Shown: positions 30,176 to 53,995, counted from the stretch's first letter. The stretch is DNA of 64,000 nucleotides from Eunapius fragilis (GCA_963681505.1 OY811992.1:1448531-1512530), one strand, 5' to 3'. The notes: generated by a model from the sequence alone, not told the origin. Program-made: numbers and translations.

Positions 30176-30818
30176 GGTGTGCATTGGGGGTATTGAGGGG
30201 GATGTGTGAATACCTTTGGGTGTGCGCTGGGGGATGTGTGCATACCAATGGTGGGGGTGTTGAGGGGGGTGTGTGCATACGTATGGTGGGGTGTTGAGGG
30301 GGTGTGTGCATACCTATGGTGGGGGTGTTGAGGGGGTGTGTGCATACCTATGGTGGGGGTGTTGAGGGGGGTGTGTGCATACCTATGGCGGGGGTGTTGA
30401 GGGGGTGTGTGCATACCTATGGTGGGGGTGTTGAGGGGGGTGTGTGCATACCTATGGCGGGGGTGTTGAGGGTGTGTGTGCATATTTATGGTGGGGGTGT
30501 TGAGGGGGGTGTGTGCATACGTATGGTGGGGGTGTGCGCTGGGGGATGTGTGCATACCTATGTGTGTGCACTGGGGGTGTTGAGGGGGATGTGTACATAC
30601 CTATGGGTGTGCGCTGGTGTTGTTGAGGGGGGTGTGTGCATACCTATGGTGGGGGTGTCGAGGGGGATGTGTGAATACCTATGGGCGTGCGCTGGGGGAC
30701 CTATGGGTGTGCGCTGGGGGTGTTGAGGGGGATGTGTGAATGGGTGTGCGCTGGGGTGGTGAGGGGAGGTGTGCATACCTATGGGTGAGCACTGGGGGTG
30801 TTGAGGGGGATGTGTGCA
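30176..30818. repeat. expanded GTG-rich minisatellite (after E)
   Basis: Essentially the same array as after C, with the same unit order as far as I can follow. This argues for duplication of the whole unit and not for independent expansion. Confidence 0.85.
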
Positions 30819-30837
30819 TACCCACTTTTGGTCTGTA

Positions 30838-31195
30838 AAGTTAATAAACAATCGTTACCAATAATTTTCTGCGCTCACTGAGAGGTGGCGATCTTTGCGC
30901 TCATAGGCCTTCTTCTTTTCTGGATCAGCTCGCGCTAATAGACCTACTTTTAGCCTAGCTTGTAGCTGACGCCTTCTTTATGGGGATTTGCTTTATATCA
31001 TGCTCACCTTGTTGATTTCTTTATACTGATGACTATTAATAATCAAAGGGGTCTTGTGCGGTGAATATCAGAGTAGGTGTATGGCCAGGGTACGAGATTT
31101 TTTTGTTCATGAAACCCTATATACAAAATTAGGTTACTACTCGCTTTTGTATTTCGACCGATGGGTCATACATGTTTCTGACCCCTAAAATATGT
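30838..31195 (-). pseudogene. decayed ADPEKKK exon block, array copy upstream of F
   Basis: Matches the block upstream of D, including the two-base loss. Confidence 0.4.
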
Positions 31196-31250
31196 AGCAG
31201 CAATTGGTTCTGTTGGTGCTCTTGAACAACATTTCTAGCTCGAGTTCTTC

Positions 31251-31478
31251 ATGGCGGAAGGAAGAAGAATGAGAAGAGTACAAATGGCGGTGAATAACAG
31301 TTGGACCAGGTATACGTACCTGACGTGGGCACGAGTATTCTTTTTCTCTAATAGCACACGCTGGAATGACACAGGACCAACACAACACTGTTCCTATTTG
31401 TGTTATTGTTCGATAGCGACAAAGAGGGAAATGATCAGATTCACAGTAGTCCCTCCAAACGCAGTGACATTCTTTTAA
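31251..31478 (+). CDS. small conserved upstream ORF (MAEGRRM family), F side
   Basis: 75 codons from ATG 31251, identical to the D-side ORF except for Ala at position 2. Confidence 0.4.
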   Translation: MAEGRRMRRVQMAVNNSWTRYTYLTWARVFFFSNSTRWNDTGPTQHCSYLCYCSIATKREMIRFTVVPPNAVTFF

Positions 31479-31823
31479 TGACGTTCATTATCTGACTATA
31501 TGGAACCTGCTTCTGCAGGTTTCGATAATCAAAACTGACAAGGGGAAAAATGGTGTGACTGCTTTTTCAAATATGATAATCAAATATGGAAAGTATAATT
31601 CAAATATGAGGTGATGTGGTGGAAGTCATCTTCGATGGTGTCCTAAGAATAACTGACTCTGTGAGTTATTTAGATGCACTCACACTCACACAATGCGTGC
31701 AAGTTTGCAATGCGAGTCATGCGTGTGTATACTTGTGAGTGTATTGGTTGGTCATTTTGTATGTACTGATCCCAATAAATGCAGACTATGTATATTTCAG
31801 TATAAAAAATGGCCAACCATTTC

Positions 31824-31832
31824 TATATAAAG
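31824..31832 (+). promoter_or_regulatory. TATA box, copy F
   Basis: TATATAAAG in the conserved family context. Confidence 0.6.
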
Positions 31833-31993
31833 GCCCAGCAAATTAAACCGTTGTGGGGCATTTAGCCTAAAAAGTTCCATTTCTTAAATTGTGCTCTGAC
31901 AATCTGTGTACAATGTAATCATTTATTTTGTATGAAACTAGAATACAAGTTCAATATTTCAATTACATTAATGGTTGTCTGGACCTATTTTAG

Positions 31994-34087
31994 CAAAGGG
32001 GAAGAAATCCTGTTCTTCTTGGAACATTCAAGTTATCAAGGCACAGTTCTTCACCACGAGCAGTAAATTTAATCTCGGCCTCAACATTGAGTACAACCAC
32101 ATCATGTTTTCAAGATACGTTGTTAGTTAACGAAGATAAAAGTTATAAAATTCTAGTTGAATCCTGTTCAACGACTCAACCTTATTCTTTACTTGATATT
32201 CTCAAAGAAAATGGTATCAGTATTGATGACGATTGGAAAAAAGAAAACTGTGATATTATTGCTGCAATTGGTATTGCTAAATATTTTGAAATCTGTGGCA
32301 ATTTATTAAGCATTATTCATGAACCAACAAAAAAGCTAACGCAATCAAGTGCAACCACTTCGTCATCAACACAATCACACACAAAGTTAGAGTTTAAAGG
32401 TGCAGTGTTGAACTCAGGTTTGGCAGTGGTGTGTGGTCGCCAGCTGTTCCCTAGCAACAATCTGACATGGTTGGCTAATTCAGATATGCATCCTGATGTT
32501 GCTATATACCCCTTTACAGAACTGGGTAATTTATACCCCTTAACAGAAGTGGGTAACACCGAATCAGATGCTCTGAAAGCACTGGATGAGATGCAACGCA
32601 ATTTGATTCCTTATGTGGGAATAGAGTGTTGTTCTGGTAAAAAACTACTTTGTACAGCACAACAGTGTGCAATAAAATGCATTGAACTTCTTCGCTTAGA
32701 AAGAGCTTATGGTTCCAGTAGTTCTGAATTTATTGGATTTGTATTACCTGATCTCCAAGAAACAAGTGAAACAGACAAAATAGCAAAGGGAATAGCAAGC
32801 ATGGTAGTAGGAGAACAAATCCCTGTGTTATCTGATCCACCTGCAACCAGTGAAATAGAAGGACTAGGAGCAACCATGTTACCAGAGGAACAAACCTCTT
32901 CCAATGATGCAACGACTGGTGAAGAGAAATGTATAGTAGGAACTAGTGAGACATCAGTGGTTGAAGTGCTAGCTAAGAAGAAATATCCACAAAACCTGGC
33001 AATCAAGGTTACAGTGACTTGGAACAGTGAGCGTTTGGCCTTTGATGTCAAATATGATGTCCTGAAATGCAATGAGGTGATGTCATCAATTCACTTGGTA
33101 ATACAAAACCAAAAACAGAAGAATCGTAATCTTTCAAATGGCCAATTTAGTCACTTTTTCAAATTGACTGATGAAGAGTTAGAAGTAGTGAAAGGTTCCA
33201 TTCATTCTTCCCTAAAACGGGACAAACGTTATGCCCAGGTATTGAACGATTGTAATTTCGATAAACCATTGGAACAATTTCATAGTTGTTTCTCATTTGT
33301 ATTTGGCTTGAAAGGTCAAAATGGGCTTGGTTATATATTTAAAACGTTTCCACACGCTGATCTAGAAAGATCTCTTGATATTACTGAAGACAAATTACGT
33401 CGATATCCAGAACCATTACTTTCACAATTAGGTTTACTGGATAAGCTATTGCTGCATGAGGTGATTGGTTTCAAGGACCATAGGTATTTTGTGTATGAGA
33501 GATTACACCAAATATCACCAGATGCAGCAAAGCAGTGCCTTGTGCAGTTATTAGAAGGTGTGAAGAGTGCAATTGACAATCTCCATTCATGCGACTTTGC
33601 TCATTTAGATGTTAGACTGCCAAATGTATGTTTGAAAGTGGAACCCAATGAAAAGGCCACTGTAATGCTAATTGATCTTGAGCGCTCGCAACGTGTAACT
33701 CTTTCAGATAAATGGGATGACGCATCTTATATCAGTTGCATGTACAAAGTAGGGTTGAGCTACCAGCAAATTGATTATATGCAACTGTACTGGATTGGCT
33801 TTTGGATACTGTTACCTGAAGAATGTAAGTCACTGGTGGACTATCATGATATGAACAATAAGAAGTATTTGAGTGATAAAGAGCTGAGTAATGAACACTT
33901 AGTAGCCATGCGTGACTTCATAAATGTTCTTCCTGCTCACCATGATGAAGAACAATGGACAAAATTTATGACAATGCTTTCTGCAACAGGACATGAAGAT
34001 TCCAAATCATTGCTAGCTGCAACTGTTAGTGCATCATCAACACTGACTGAACAAGTGGCAGAAAAATCTATACCTGTACAACTATAA
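31994..34087 (+). CDS. nuclease-like plus kinase-like protein, copy F
   Basis: 666 residues from the TTG at 32087. It starts the third, incomplete tandem unit. It is a mosaic: the N-terminus follows B/D (KILVES), the nuclease-like part has the NTESDAL form of C/E, and the patch after VFK is HADLERSLDITEDKL as in C/E. The end is VQL. It lacks three codons around KKYPQNLAI and has IECCSGKK. Its catalytic-loop context is CDFAHLDVRLPN, as in copy G. Confidence 0.8.
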   Translation, partial: QRGRNPVLLGTFKLSRHSSSPRAVNLISASTLSTTTSCFQDTLLVNEDKSYKILVESCSTTQPYSLLDILKENGISIDDDWKKENCDIIAAIGIAKYFEICGNLLSIIHEPTKKLTQSSATTSSSTQSHTKLEFKGAVLNSGLAVVCGRQLFPSNNLTWLANSDMHPDVAIYPFTELGNLYPLTEVGNTESDALKALDEMQRNLIPYVGIECCSGKKLLCTAQQCAIKCIELLRLERAYGSSSSEFIGFVLPDLQETSETDKIAKGIASMVVGEQIPVLSDPPATSEIEGLGATMLPEEQTSSNDATTGEEKCIVGTSETSVVEVLAKKKYPQNLAIKVTVTWNSERLAFDVKYDVLKCNEVMSSIHLVIQNQKQKNRNLSNGQFSHFFKLTDEELEVVKGSIHSSLKRDKRYAQVLNDCNFDKPLEQFHSCFSFVFGLKGQNGLGYIFKTFPHADLERSLDITEDKLRRYPEPLLSQLGLLDKLLLHEVIGFKDHRYFVYERLHQISPDAAKQCLVQLLEGVKSAIDNLHSCDFAHLDVRLPNVCLKVEPNEKATVMLIDLERSQRVTLSDKWDDASYISCMYKVGLSYQQIDYMQLYWIGFWILLPEECKSLVDYHDMNNKKYLSDKELSNEHLVAMRDFINVLPAHHDEEQWTKFMTMLSATGHEDSKSLLAATVSASSTLTEQVAEKSIPVQL

Positions 34088-34800
34088 GATAGCACTTCAA
34101 AGGTGACTAGGGTTATACCCTAAATCTCATGTAGGTTTTAAAGTTTAGGTCCTACACCTATTTAGTGTATTGAGCTAGCCAGAATTGTTTAGGACCCAAA
34201 CTTGATAGTTGATGACCAGAAATCTAAACCTTGTCACATTTGAATTGCTGTTATTTATAGTTTGTGCACACAGAAGTTCCTGCCAGTTTTTGTGACAGTA
34301 TTAGTAGCTGCTCAGTAGACAGAAGTGTTGTAATGATTCCTTTTTTGTTGTTTGATTAATTTTATCAATGGCGATGGTATGCTTCCATGAGTAAGATCTG
34401 TAAGTCAAGCTATGTTTTAAATGCTATAATTAGACATTGCCCATCAGTGGCATCAATTTGCTCATGATCTCAGTGCACAGTTTTGACTTTGACTGCCCAA
34501 ACCATTTGCATGCACCGAACTGTACTTCATACTAGTATAGATGCATGCTATGGGGGAGGAATTTTATTTAATGGCCACTTCAAACTGAACTTTAGTTTCC
34601 TCATCTGTACTATTATGGGTTCCAGTTAGTTTCACGAGTGACAGTTGATAGCTGTCAAGCACTTTCTAAGAGGAAGTGACGCCTTTCCTCCTCCCCTCCT
34701 TCCCTCCTCCCTTCATCCCCTTCCTTCCTCTCCCTCTCTCCTCTGCCCTTCTTCCCTCCCTCCTCCCTCTCCCTGTGTGTGTGTGTGTGTGTGTGTGTGT
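34088..34800. other. 3' flank of F and CT/GT repeats
   Basis: The conserved kinase 3' flank runs to about 34,360. An unrelated block (from CAATGGCGATGGTATG) follows, then a CT-rich tract (34,690-34,770) and a (GT)n run (34,773-34,801). The block repeats directly at 58,000-58,670. No gene is supported. Confidence 0.5.
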
Positions 34801-34802
34801 GG

Positions 34803-35178
34803 CAGAGGAGAGCCTGCTGCAGAATGGTGTGAACGGAATGAAGAAATTGTACAACCACTTGAAGCGCAAAGAAGAGCTTCTATGGAAGATGTAGAGTTCC
34901 TGGAATGTCAGGAGGAAATGAACAAGCAGGTATTTGAACAGTACACCTTGGTGGATAGAGTCATTGGTAGGATGGTAGCTTTGGAATACCAACATGTACT
35001 TCTATCTCTCTCCTTGAGGTCAATCAGAGCAGGGGTACTGTGCAAGTGAAGGGGACTCCCCTACTCTGAATGTACCTGGGAGGACAGCTCTCTGATAGCC
35101 GATCGTTTTCTGGAACATATTGACAGCTTTCTGTGCAGGAACCAGGCAGAAACTATTCCTAGCAAGAGTGCAAAGGTT
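34803..35178 (+). pseudogene. CHD1 exon 4-5 pseudo-fragment, plus strand
   Basis: This is homologous to exons 4 and 5 of the complete CHD1 gene but on the opposite strand. The exon-4 part (CAGAGGAGAGCC on) has lost bases encoding EKARWEKT, putting a TAG in the original frame. The exon-5 part has TGC AAG TGA where CHD1 has CKW, another stop. The intron between them is shortened. It cannot encode a chromodomain. Confidence 0.75.
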
Positions 35179-36184
35179 TACTGTGAGAGGACAGGAGGGT
35201 GTGGAGAATGTGGGGAGGGGAGGATGTGGGGAACGCAAGACATAAAAATCATTCTTACAGCACACTAATCATTATCTCACCATGTCTGGGTCATTCCAAT
35301 TACCTGGGCCAGCATAAGGTTGGAAGACATTCTGATAAGTTGTGTAGTGCTCAATGATGCCAAGAATACTATCCCAGCTGTCCTGGAGGGAGGGTGCGGG
35401 CTGGGCACATATCCAGCTTCAACATGTCCACACCCCAACTGGCAAATGTCTGGAAGGATTAAACATTATGTCGTCTATGACGATTATGGTCTGGGTACCA
35501 TACCCCACTGCTACGTGATAAAGTGGGTGTGTCGTTAATGCAACGTACTTTTAAACATGCAACACATCCTGCACGTCACAAATTAGAAGATGTGAACAAT
35601 ACTCCAGTACCCTGTTCTACTGCTCACAGTACTGCTGTCAGTCCACCACATTAAGACAGAGCATCGTTTGTGTGTATGTATTCCCACCCTGAACGCTTAA
35701 TGATGGTTTTAACACTATTCCTACGTTAGACATTCAGTCCCAGGGTGGTTTATTTTACCACCCTGAAAAACCATGCCTTCCTGTGCTACAAATTAGTGAG
35801 GTCAAAGACATCCAGTGAAGTATGAACAGACAAATAACACATATATACAATCAAAATTAGATCCAAGAAAAAGGAAAAAAAAAAAAAAAAAGATAAATTA
35901 TTTGTTTGAATTTTTAATTCTGTGTTGAGAAGAGTGATTGGACCCCTTTGATGTAAGACATGACGGCAGTGACCCTTTAGGCTGAGTGTGAGCAGCTGGG
36001 AGACATTTTTCTCTGCTATTCCTGTGAATCCCACACACATGTACATATGCATATGTGCGTGTGTATGCGTGTACAAATGGATATATGCATTATGCAAACA
36101 TCATAATTATTAACTCGACCTACTTTTGATTAGATGTACTGTGCTGACTTGACCCTTGCTCAGATGATTCTAAATAATGCCTTT
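35179..36184. other. CHD1 3' flank, no gene seen
   Basis: This lies between the plus-strand pseudo-fragment and the CHD1 stop codon. It contains an inverted CCAGGGTGG/CCACCCTG pair near 35,740-35,765 and an A run at 35,870-35,891. It is repeated directly at 59,030-60,000. It may contain the CHD1 3' UTR. AATAAA-type signals are not decisive. Confidence 0.4.
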
Positions 36185-48065
<11,881 letters not shown>

Positions 48066-48515
48066 TTTTTACTTCGTTGCGTCATCTAGTAAAGGATACG
48101 GTTGTGTTAATCATCACTGAGCAGTACAAAAGTAACCGATGAGTTTCAAAATTGAGGTTGAGATTTCTTATTAATGCCCATTAATGAGTCAGATTGCAAG
48201 GTAATTTAGCAAGCTTGTTGGATCAAAGCGCAATGTAATCACCTGTTCTCAAACTCCATATGTCCAACTGGGGGTCATGTGGATCTGCACTAGCCCAATG
48301 GTATAAATTCCCGTATTCCCCCGCAAAATGAGAAGTTTAGCGGTAATACTACTCAATTAAGTGTTTGTGACCTTTGGACTATTCCACCTGTGCATGTCGT
48401 CCAAGAGACTGTTATTGTATTATAGTATTTAAGGTAGTGCATTGTACCCATTGTATGCTGACTGTCAGTCTTAACTGACTCGACGCTGCACCGTTGGGTC
48501 TCGGGTTAGGCTACA
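48066..48515 (-). promoter_or_regulatory. CHD1 5' flank, likely promoter region
   Basis: This is the sequence upstream of the CHD1 ATG (48065). I see no TATA box. It is duplicated at 9,240-9,690. A start-site position cannot be given. Confidence 0.4.
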
Positions 48516-48539
48516 CGACACACACACACACACACACAG

Positions 48540-48960
48540 GTATACATGTATATACAATCACATGCTCAAGTTCAATACATCTAACAGGTAACGTCTTGGC
48601 CACACCTGGGAGAAGAGAGAGGAGAGGAGAGAGAGGGAGAGGAGAGAGGGGAAGAAAAGGAGAGAGAAAGAGAAGAGGGGAGAGAGATGGAGAGGTGACA
48701 GGAGATGGAGAGGAGAGAGAGGGGAGAGAAGGAGAGAGTCACACACCTCACCAGTTGCTGGTTGTCCAGTTCTCTCACAATCCATGTATGGTTTAACTCC
48801 ATAACTATGTTGATGAATCCAGTGATGCTTCCCTTCACACCGCGGCTCAGAGCCTTGTAGTTCTTTGTAAGGATCCACCTTCACACCAACAACAAAAAGC
48901 CACACCCACATTCTAGTCCCTATAGTACTGTTTCTGCACAGAAGACATGTCCAAGATAAA
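48540..48960 (-). pseudogene. CHD1 pseudo-fragment: exons 10-11 joined to intron-13 sequence (right arm)
   Basis: Reverse-complement partner of 8,757-9,185, lying about 500 bases upstream of CHD1. The same KKC deletion and the same jump from exon 11 to intron-13 sequence are present, so the chimera existed before the arms were duplicated. Confidence 0.75.
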
Positions 48961-49860
48961 GTGTACTAAATACATCCTGTCTGCTTCACCTTCATATTCG
49001 CCTTTTGGCTATTGCCTATTCCACATGGTGAAACAGACATGGGTCATAAATGATAAGTGTCTTTGAAGCGCAGCTGCTAAACACAAGAGGCGCTTGTATA
49101 AAGGCCTCGCGATGGTTGAAGTAACCTGGGTGGCTATTTTACTGGATAAGATTGAGAAAACCTTGACAGCTTCGTTGCCTCCAAACCATAGATTGAAGGG
49201 CCGTTCATAAACTACGTCACGTTGTGTATAATACATCGTCACACTGGCTAGAGCGCATGCGCAAAGTTTCGACGTTTGAAACTCTTCCGAAACTCTTCGT
49301 GTACTAGTAAGTCGGATGTGTTGATATGTTTGGTTGGTTTTCGGTTTTATTTTTTGGTGTAACCGCCTGTATGGTCAACGCATGTTTCAAACAGCGGCTA
49401 GTCACAATTTAGGCGTTTGTCTTGTTTTTTACCTGTGTGTGTGTTGTGTGTGTGTACGAGCGCGTGTTTATTTATGCGCTTTTGTGCTTGTTTAATATGC
49501 TCATGTGTATGTTTTGTACGTGTTGTGCTCATGTGTATGGGGGAAATCAGCGGCCCTAAAACCAGGAGCGCCTAATTTCGGTGAGGGCGCTAAAATAATG
49601 GCCGAAGTTAGAGCGGTGCATTAGTATATACTGTTTTCCTCCCTCCCCCTGCGACGGGTGCACTACAGCGCCACTTGTTGTCCTTGTCACAAGCACCCAC
49701 TAAGTACAATATAACAATGTACATACTTAGTGGGAAAGTCACGTGCGAATGACGTCATGTGTTTTAGAACGCTCGGAGTCGTTATGCACCTATCAATGGT
49801 AATGCACCTATCATTGGTAACTGCAACCTCCCCCCCCCCCCCCCCCCCCATCCGGGACAT
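48961..49860. repeat. dispersed repeat (right arm), no gene
   Basis: Inverted counterpart of 7,870-8,757, with GCGCATGCGC, a (GT) patch near 49,435-49,460 and a C run at 49,829-49,848. Confidence 0.45.
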
Positions 49861-50600
49861 ATGGGGGATTTGACATTTATTAAATCAAATGCCCCACTGT
49901 TGGGGACTAATAACTGGTCAAATGATCCCTCCTCGACCCAGTCCCGTTACATGTTTGATACCTTTTATAACCTACGGTTTCGTTTCTGCTATTCAAAACG
50001 AACGCGCGTTAGCCTTTGTAGGTATACAGCTGATATTGTGCCGCTATAAGAGTTGTAGTTATAATTGTACTAGTAGTTTGGTAAAGTACATGTTCTTGTT
50101 TCCGGTGAGGTACAGGCTAGGTATGATGTTGCGTACCTACCGTGAATGTGCCAAGGTCGTCACAAGTTTTGAGCTGCAAAACACGCCGATAGGGGGAGGT
50201 CACATGCTGTTATACGATTAAAATTCATTTTCGCGGTCGAGGTCAAATCCCCGTGTACGGTCAAATGCGCACCGCAATAATCTGATTAGCCTGTCAAATC
50301 CCCCACTAATCCCCTATATGTCCCGGATGGGGGGGGGGGGGGGGGGGGTTGCAGTTACCATTGATAGGTGCATGACTGCAACCCCCCCCCCTTTCCGGGA
50401 CATATGGAGGATTTGAAATTTATTAAATCAAATGCCCCACTGTTGGGGACTAATAACTGGTCAAATGACCCCTCCTCGACCCAGTCCCGTTACATGTTTG
50501 ATACCTTTTATAACCTACGGTTTCGTTCCTGCTATTCAAAACGAACGCGCGTTAGCCTTTGTAGGTATACAGCTGATATTGTGCCGCTATAAGAGTTGTA
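49861..50600. repeat. two tandem copies of the TTTGACATTTATTAAATC repeat
   Basis: A block starting CATATGGGGGATTTGACA at about 49,857 is repeated from about 50,400. Both contain ACCCAGTCCCGTTACATG and AACGAACGCGCGTTAGCC. A G run (50,330-50,348) and a C run (50,383-50,392) separate them. The left arm has one such block. Confidence 0.55.
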
Positions 50601-50606
50601 GTTATA

Positions 50607-50884
50607 ACAAGATATAAAAATTTAATTAAAATAATGCAGGATTTGTAGACAGCATTTGAGTAAAAAAGTAAGGAAACAAGGAATTACGGCATTCATTTAA
50701 TTATAAGTATTACATGCCTACTTTTAGCACACAATTTCAAGGAGTAGATTTGCTAAATAATGTAGGTCTGTAATATTTATAATTAAATGAATGCCGTAAT
50801 TCCTTGTTTCCTTACTTTTTACTCAATTGCTGTCTACAAATCCTACATCACCAATTTTATTTTAATTAAATTTTTATATCTTGT
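50607..50884. mobile_element. foldback MITE (right arm)
   Basis: Inverted counterpart of 7395-7671, with the same ACAAGATATAAAAATT ends. Confidence 0.75.
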
Positions 50885-50942
50885 TTCACACATTTTGTAT
50901 ATGCATATTGAGGCATGTATTGGGCAACCTTAGAATCATACT

Positions 50943-51182
50943 CTATCGTAGCACAAGAGACCGTTTGATCTGCTCACATATGCATTGGGCCTTCATGCTA
51001 TCCTTCTTACTCTCAGGATCGGCTTTGTAGTGCTTCCTGTCACAAGTCTTCTTTTTTTCATGCGCTTCTTGAAAACTGTCACGCTCCTCAATATCTTGCG
51101 ACTCGTCAACACAACAGTCATCATTTAACTTTGCGAGCTTCTTTGAGCGATTCATTTCTCTTCGCGAGCGACGTGACGGCAT
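50943..51182 (-). CDS. small basic protein with ADPESKK motif (right arm)
   Basis: 79 codons from a true ATG (51182): MPSRRSRREMNRSKKLAKLN, then an acidic CCVDESQDIEERD segment, then KTCDRKHYKADPESKKDS. The left-arm homologue has an in-frame TAG. The KADPESKK motif recalls repeats in uncharacterised invertebrate proteins. It is divergent from the ORF at 51551, with 368 bases between the two ATGs. Confidence 0.45.
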   Translation of the reverse strand: MPSRRSRREMNRSKKLAKLNDDCCVDESQDIEERDSFQEAHEKKKTCDRKHYKADPESKKDSMKAQCICEQIKRSLVLR

Positions 51183-51550
51183 TTTGAAGAAAACAAACCA
51201 GACACGTCAAGCTTTTGGTACCGTGACAAAAACTGTAATAGCGCACTAGTCTATATGAAATATAGAACGTGTTCAACCACACGTTCCCGCCCATTTTTAT
51301 GTCTTCCAAAGCTGATAAAATCTGTTGTGGGCTATACTAACAAAACTAAGTTTGCTAGAGATTGAAATTCGTGTCAAGCATAACTCTCGTTACTAACATA
51401 ATAAAACAAATCCAACTCGACAATAAGTTTCTAACTTGTTGGTTCTAGTGCTTCCGCATAACGGCTAACATTATGCTTCAATCGTGACAAAGATGCAATG
51501 CAATAAATCTCTTATCCAAGCAAATCTTATCTTATCAGATCCGGAAGAAG

Positions 51551-51784
51551 ATGGAGAAACTTTTTTTCAGGTTCGAGTGTGGGAACGAGAGAGTATTATC
51601 TCTGTTGTCTGAGCTTTCTAAGCGTCGGCAGTTTTATTACATTGTAGGTAATTGTTGGCTGTATCCAAATACGCTCGCTAAAGTCCAACTGATTCTACGG
51701 TGCAACGGCAATAATAGTGGAATCTTGTGTTTTGCTAATCGTATTCATCACACTTCAAATCCTACTTTGGACCTACTAACGTAG
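51551..51784 (+). CDS. conserved hypothetical ORF MEKLFFRFECGNER (right arm)
   Basis: 77 codons from a true ATG, homologous to 6707-6477. It has two Cys-containing segments (FECGNER, NCWLYPN) and no recognised domain. It may be an exon. Confidence 0.4.
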   Translation: MEKLFFRFECGNERVLSLLSELSKRRQFYYIVGNCWLYPNTLAKVQLILRCNGNNSGILCFANRIHHTSNPTLDLLT

Positions 51785-51789
51785 GTCCT

Positions 51790-52850
51790 GATTGTACTAG
51801 TAGATTGGTATTAAAGCGCATGTTCTTGTTTCCGGTGAGGTACAGGCTAGGTATGATGTTGCGTACCTACCGTGAATGTGCCAAGGTCGTCACAAGTTTT
51901 GAGCTGCAAAACACGCCGATAGGGGGAGGTCACAAGCTGTTATACGATTAAAATTCATTTTCCGCGGTCGAGGTCAAATCCCCGTGTACAGTCAAATGCA
52001 CACTGCTATAATCTGTCAAATCCTCCACTAATCCCCTATATGTCCTGGGGGGGGGGGTTGCAGTTACCATTGATAGTTGCATTATGCACCTATCATTGTT
52101 ACGTGAGGGCCCCCCCTCCCCGGGGGCAAAGTCGGGATTAGGTGGAGATTTGACACGTGAAATCATTACTGGCCACACATTTGACCATAGTCGGGCACGT
52201 AGTATAGACATTTGACCGGTTATTAACCCCCAACCAGGGGCAGTTTGCTTTAATAAAGGTCAAATCCCTCCTAATGCCCCGGGGAGGGGGGGGGGGGTGT
52301 CTCACGTAACAATGATGTCATTGTGGGAATGGTGTACCCCTCCCGCGGGGTATGGGGGCTTGTCGTAAGCTGTCATCGGTGTCTGGTGCTGAGAACCCCT
52401 GGAGCCAACGTAAAATGATGCAAAACCTTAACTATACACCAAAGGGGTCATTTCACGGTTAATTGTACCACTCTAGATACACCACTTTGAAGTACCATGT
52501 ATTCTCCCGCATGTATACAAATTTGCAATATGTTTGTATATCTATTCAGTTCATGAAATACAAACGTATGAATAGAAACGTTTTATGATTCGTGCAAATG
52601 GAAGTTATGGAGGGGCATCCAATCAGTGTTTGTTGTAATAAATTGTTCATTTGTTTGCCATGAATTTATAATGAGTTTTTAAGTACAAGAAGTCTTTATG
52701 CTGTAAAATTTACCATTTTTAAAATATGGATAGCTGGTAGTACTCACTAGCTTTAGTGTTCATGGTTTACTGGGATGAGGATTCCTTGATTTGGGAATAG
52801 TTAGTTGAAAGGTAGCAACCATTTTAATTCCTCCCCCCCAACGCTCCACT
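51790..52850. repeat. dispersed repeats (right arm), no gene
   Basis: Inverted counterpart of 5,340-6,470, containing G runs near 52,047-52,057 and 52,287-52,297, AATGATAGGTGCAT-type motifs and the ATCGGTGTCTGG segment (52,365-52,390). Confidence 0.45.
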
Positions 52851-52854
52851 TAAC

Positions 52855-53995
52855 GCAATATTATGGCAAGAACCCACAAATTGTACAGGTCAAAATCAAC
52901 TGTCTACACACATCTAGTCATTAGAACATGGCTGGCTTCATCCATCTCCTTCTTGCTCAGCCTGTAGGTTCTGTTGTTGGATTGACTCGTGTTAAAATGT
53001 CCATATCTAACATCTTCACGCTTCGCGTAGACAAACGATTTTGCAAGTATGCAAGGGTGGAGGAATGTTACAGTAATGGTGCGTCCTTTGTTATCAACAT
53101 TCAGTACACAACCAAGCCAGCATGACCCATCGAAGGCTACAGTGACGTAACCATTAATGCAAGAGAATGAACAGAATGTTTCAAGCTAACTCTTTCTATT
53201 CTGGAGTTGGACTATTTGAAAATTTCTACAATGTTCTCACCAACCGGCACAATTCTGTGTAGTTGTTGAGTACCTGGGACTATTTTACTCGTTTTCAACC
53301 TCTCTTCCAGTAGTTGAGTTTCCTGGACGTACTTGTCCAAGGTTGCATAACCAAATTGAATTCCCTTTATGTGAGTAACCACAAAGAGTTAGCGTGCTGT
53401 ACATATTTGGCCTTCGTAAGGTCACTGGAGGCTGGCTATGGTTGCTGTTAGCTTGAGGGTCCCTCCAGCACAAACTTTCTGTGGGAAGTAGCAAAAAAGT
53501 GCCACTCAGCTTCCACTCCAAAATCTTGATAATGGTAGCATAAAAACTTTTTGTATTGTGCAGCGCAACCATCCTACATGTAGTAGATTTGTTGCTTCCA
53601 AAGTGTTGTGTTAGGAAGTCCACAAGTTTAGATGAACAGCAATTGTGTCATGCTGCTTGTTGTCAGATATTACTTAGTAGCAAAGGCTTGTGGTAGTTTT
53701 TTTTTTTGCTTGTAGTAACCCATAAAAGTATGGACTGTTGCAGGTTCATTATTCCAGTGAAACGATTGGATTTCATCCTGAAACACAAAACAAAAAGTCT
53801 GCAATCATCAGAACCTCCCCTTCTTGGAGACTCTCCCTTTTCTGTTACATAAATGCAGCTTGCATTTTGGCTGTTAAGTCATGGTTAAGTAACTTTCTCA
53901 GCATACTGACAAACGTATTGATGCATTCATCAGCTTGTAGAATTTTTGTATCTAGTGTAGCATGGTCAGTAGTTTTCCACTGCTAGAACTGTACC
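52855..53995 (-). pseudogene. decayed multi-exon gene of a dispersed invertebrate family (right arm)
   Basis: Reverse-complement partner of 4,206-5,332, with the same blocks in several frames. A TAG at 53985-53983 interrupts the first block, where the left arm has CAG. Both arms are non-functional. Confidence 0.5.

Larger units (their letters stand above)
16112..34087 (+). repeat. tandem array of ~7,993-bp units (2.25 units)
   Basis: Equivalent points are spaced 7,993 bases apart (C to E start 19878/27871, minisatellites, D to F start 24094/32087). B to D is 7,982, mainly because of small indels in the flank. Each unit holds a 667-type and a 675-type gene with their upstream ORFs and minisatellites. 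Confidence 0.9.

Noticed and set aside
34645..35049. 134-codon plus-strand frame with MEDVEFLECQEEMN
   Set aside because: It runs through CT/GT repeats and a frame-shifted CHD1 exon-4 fragment, so it is not a functional chromodomain gene.
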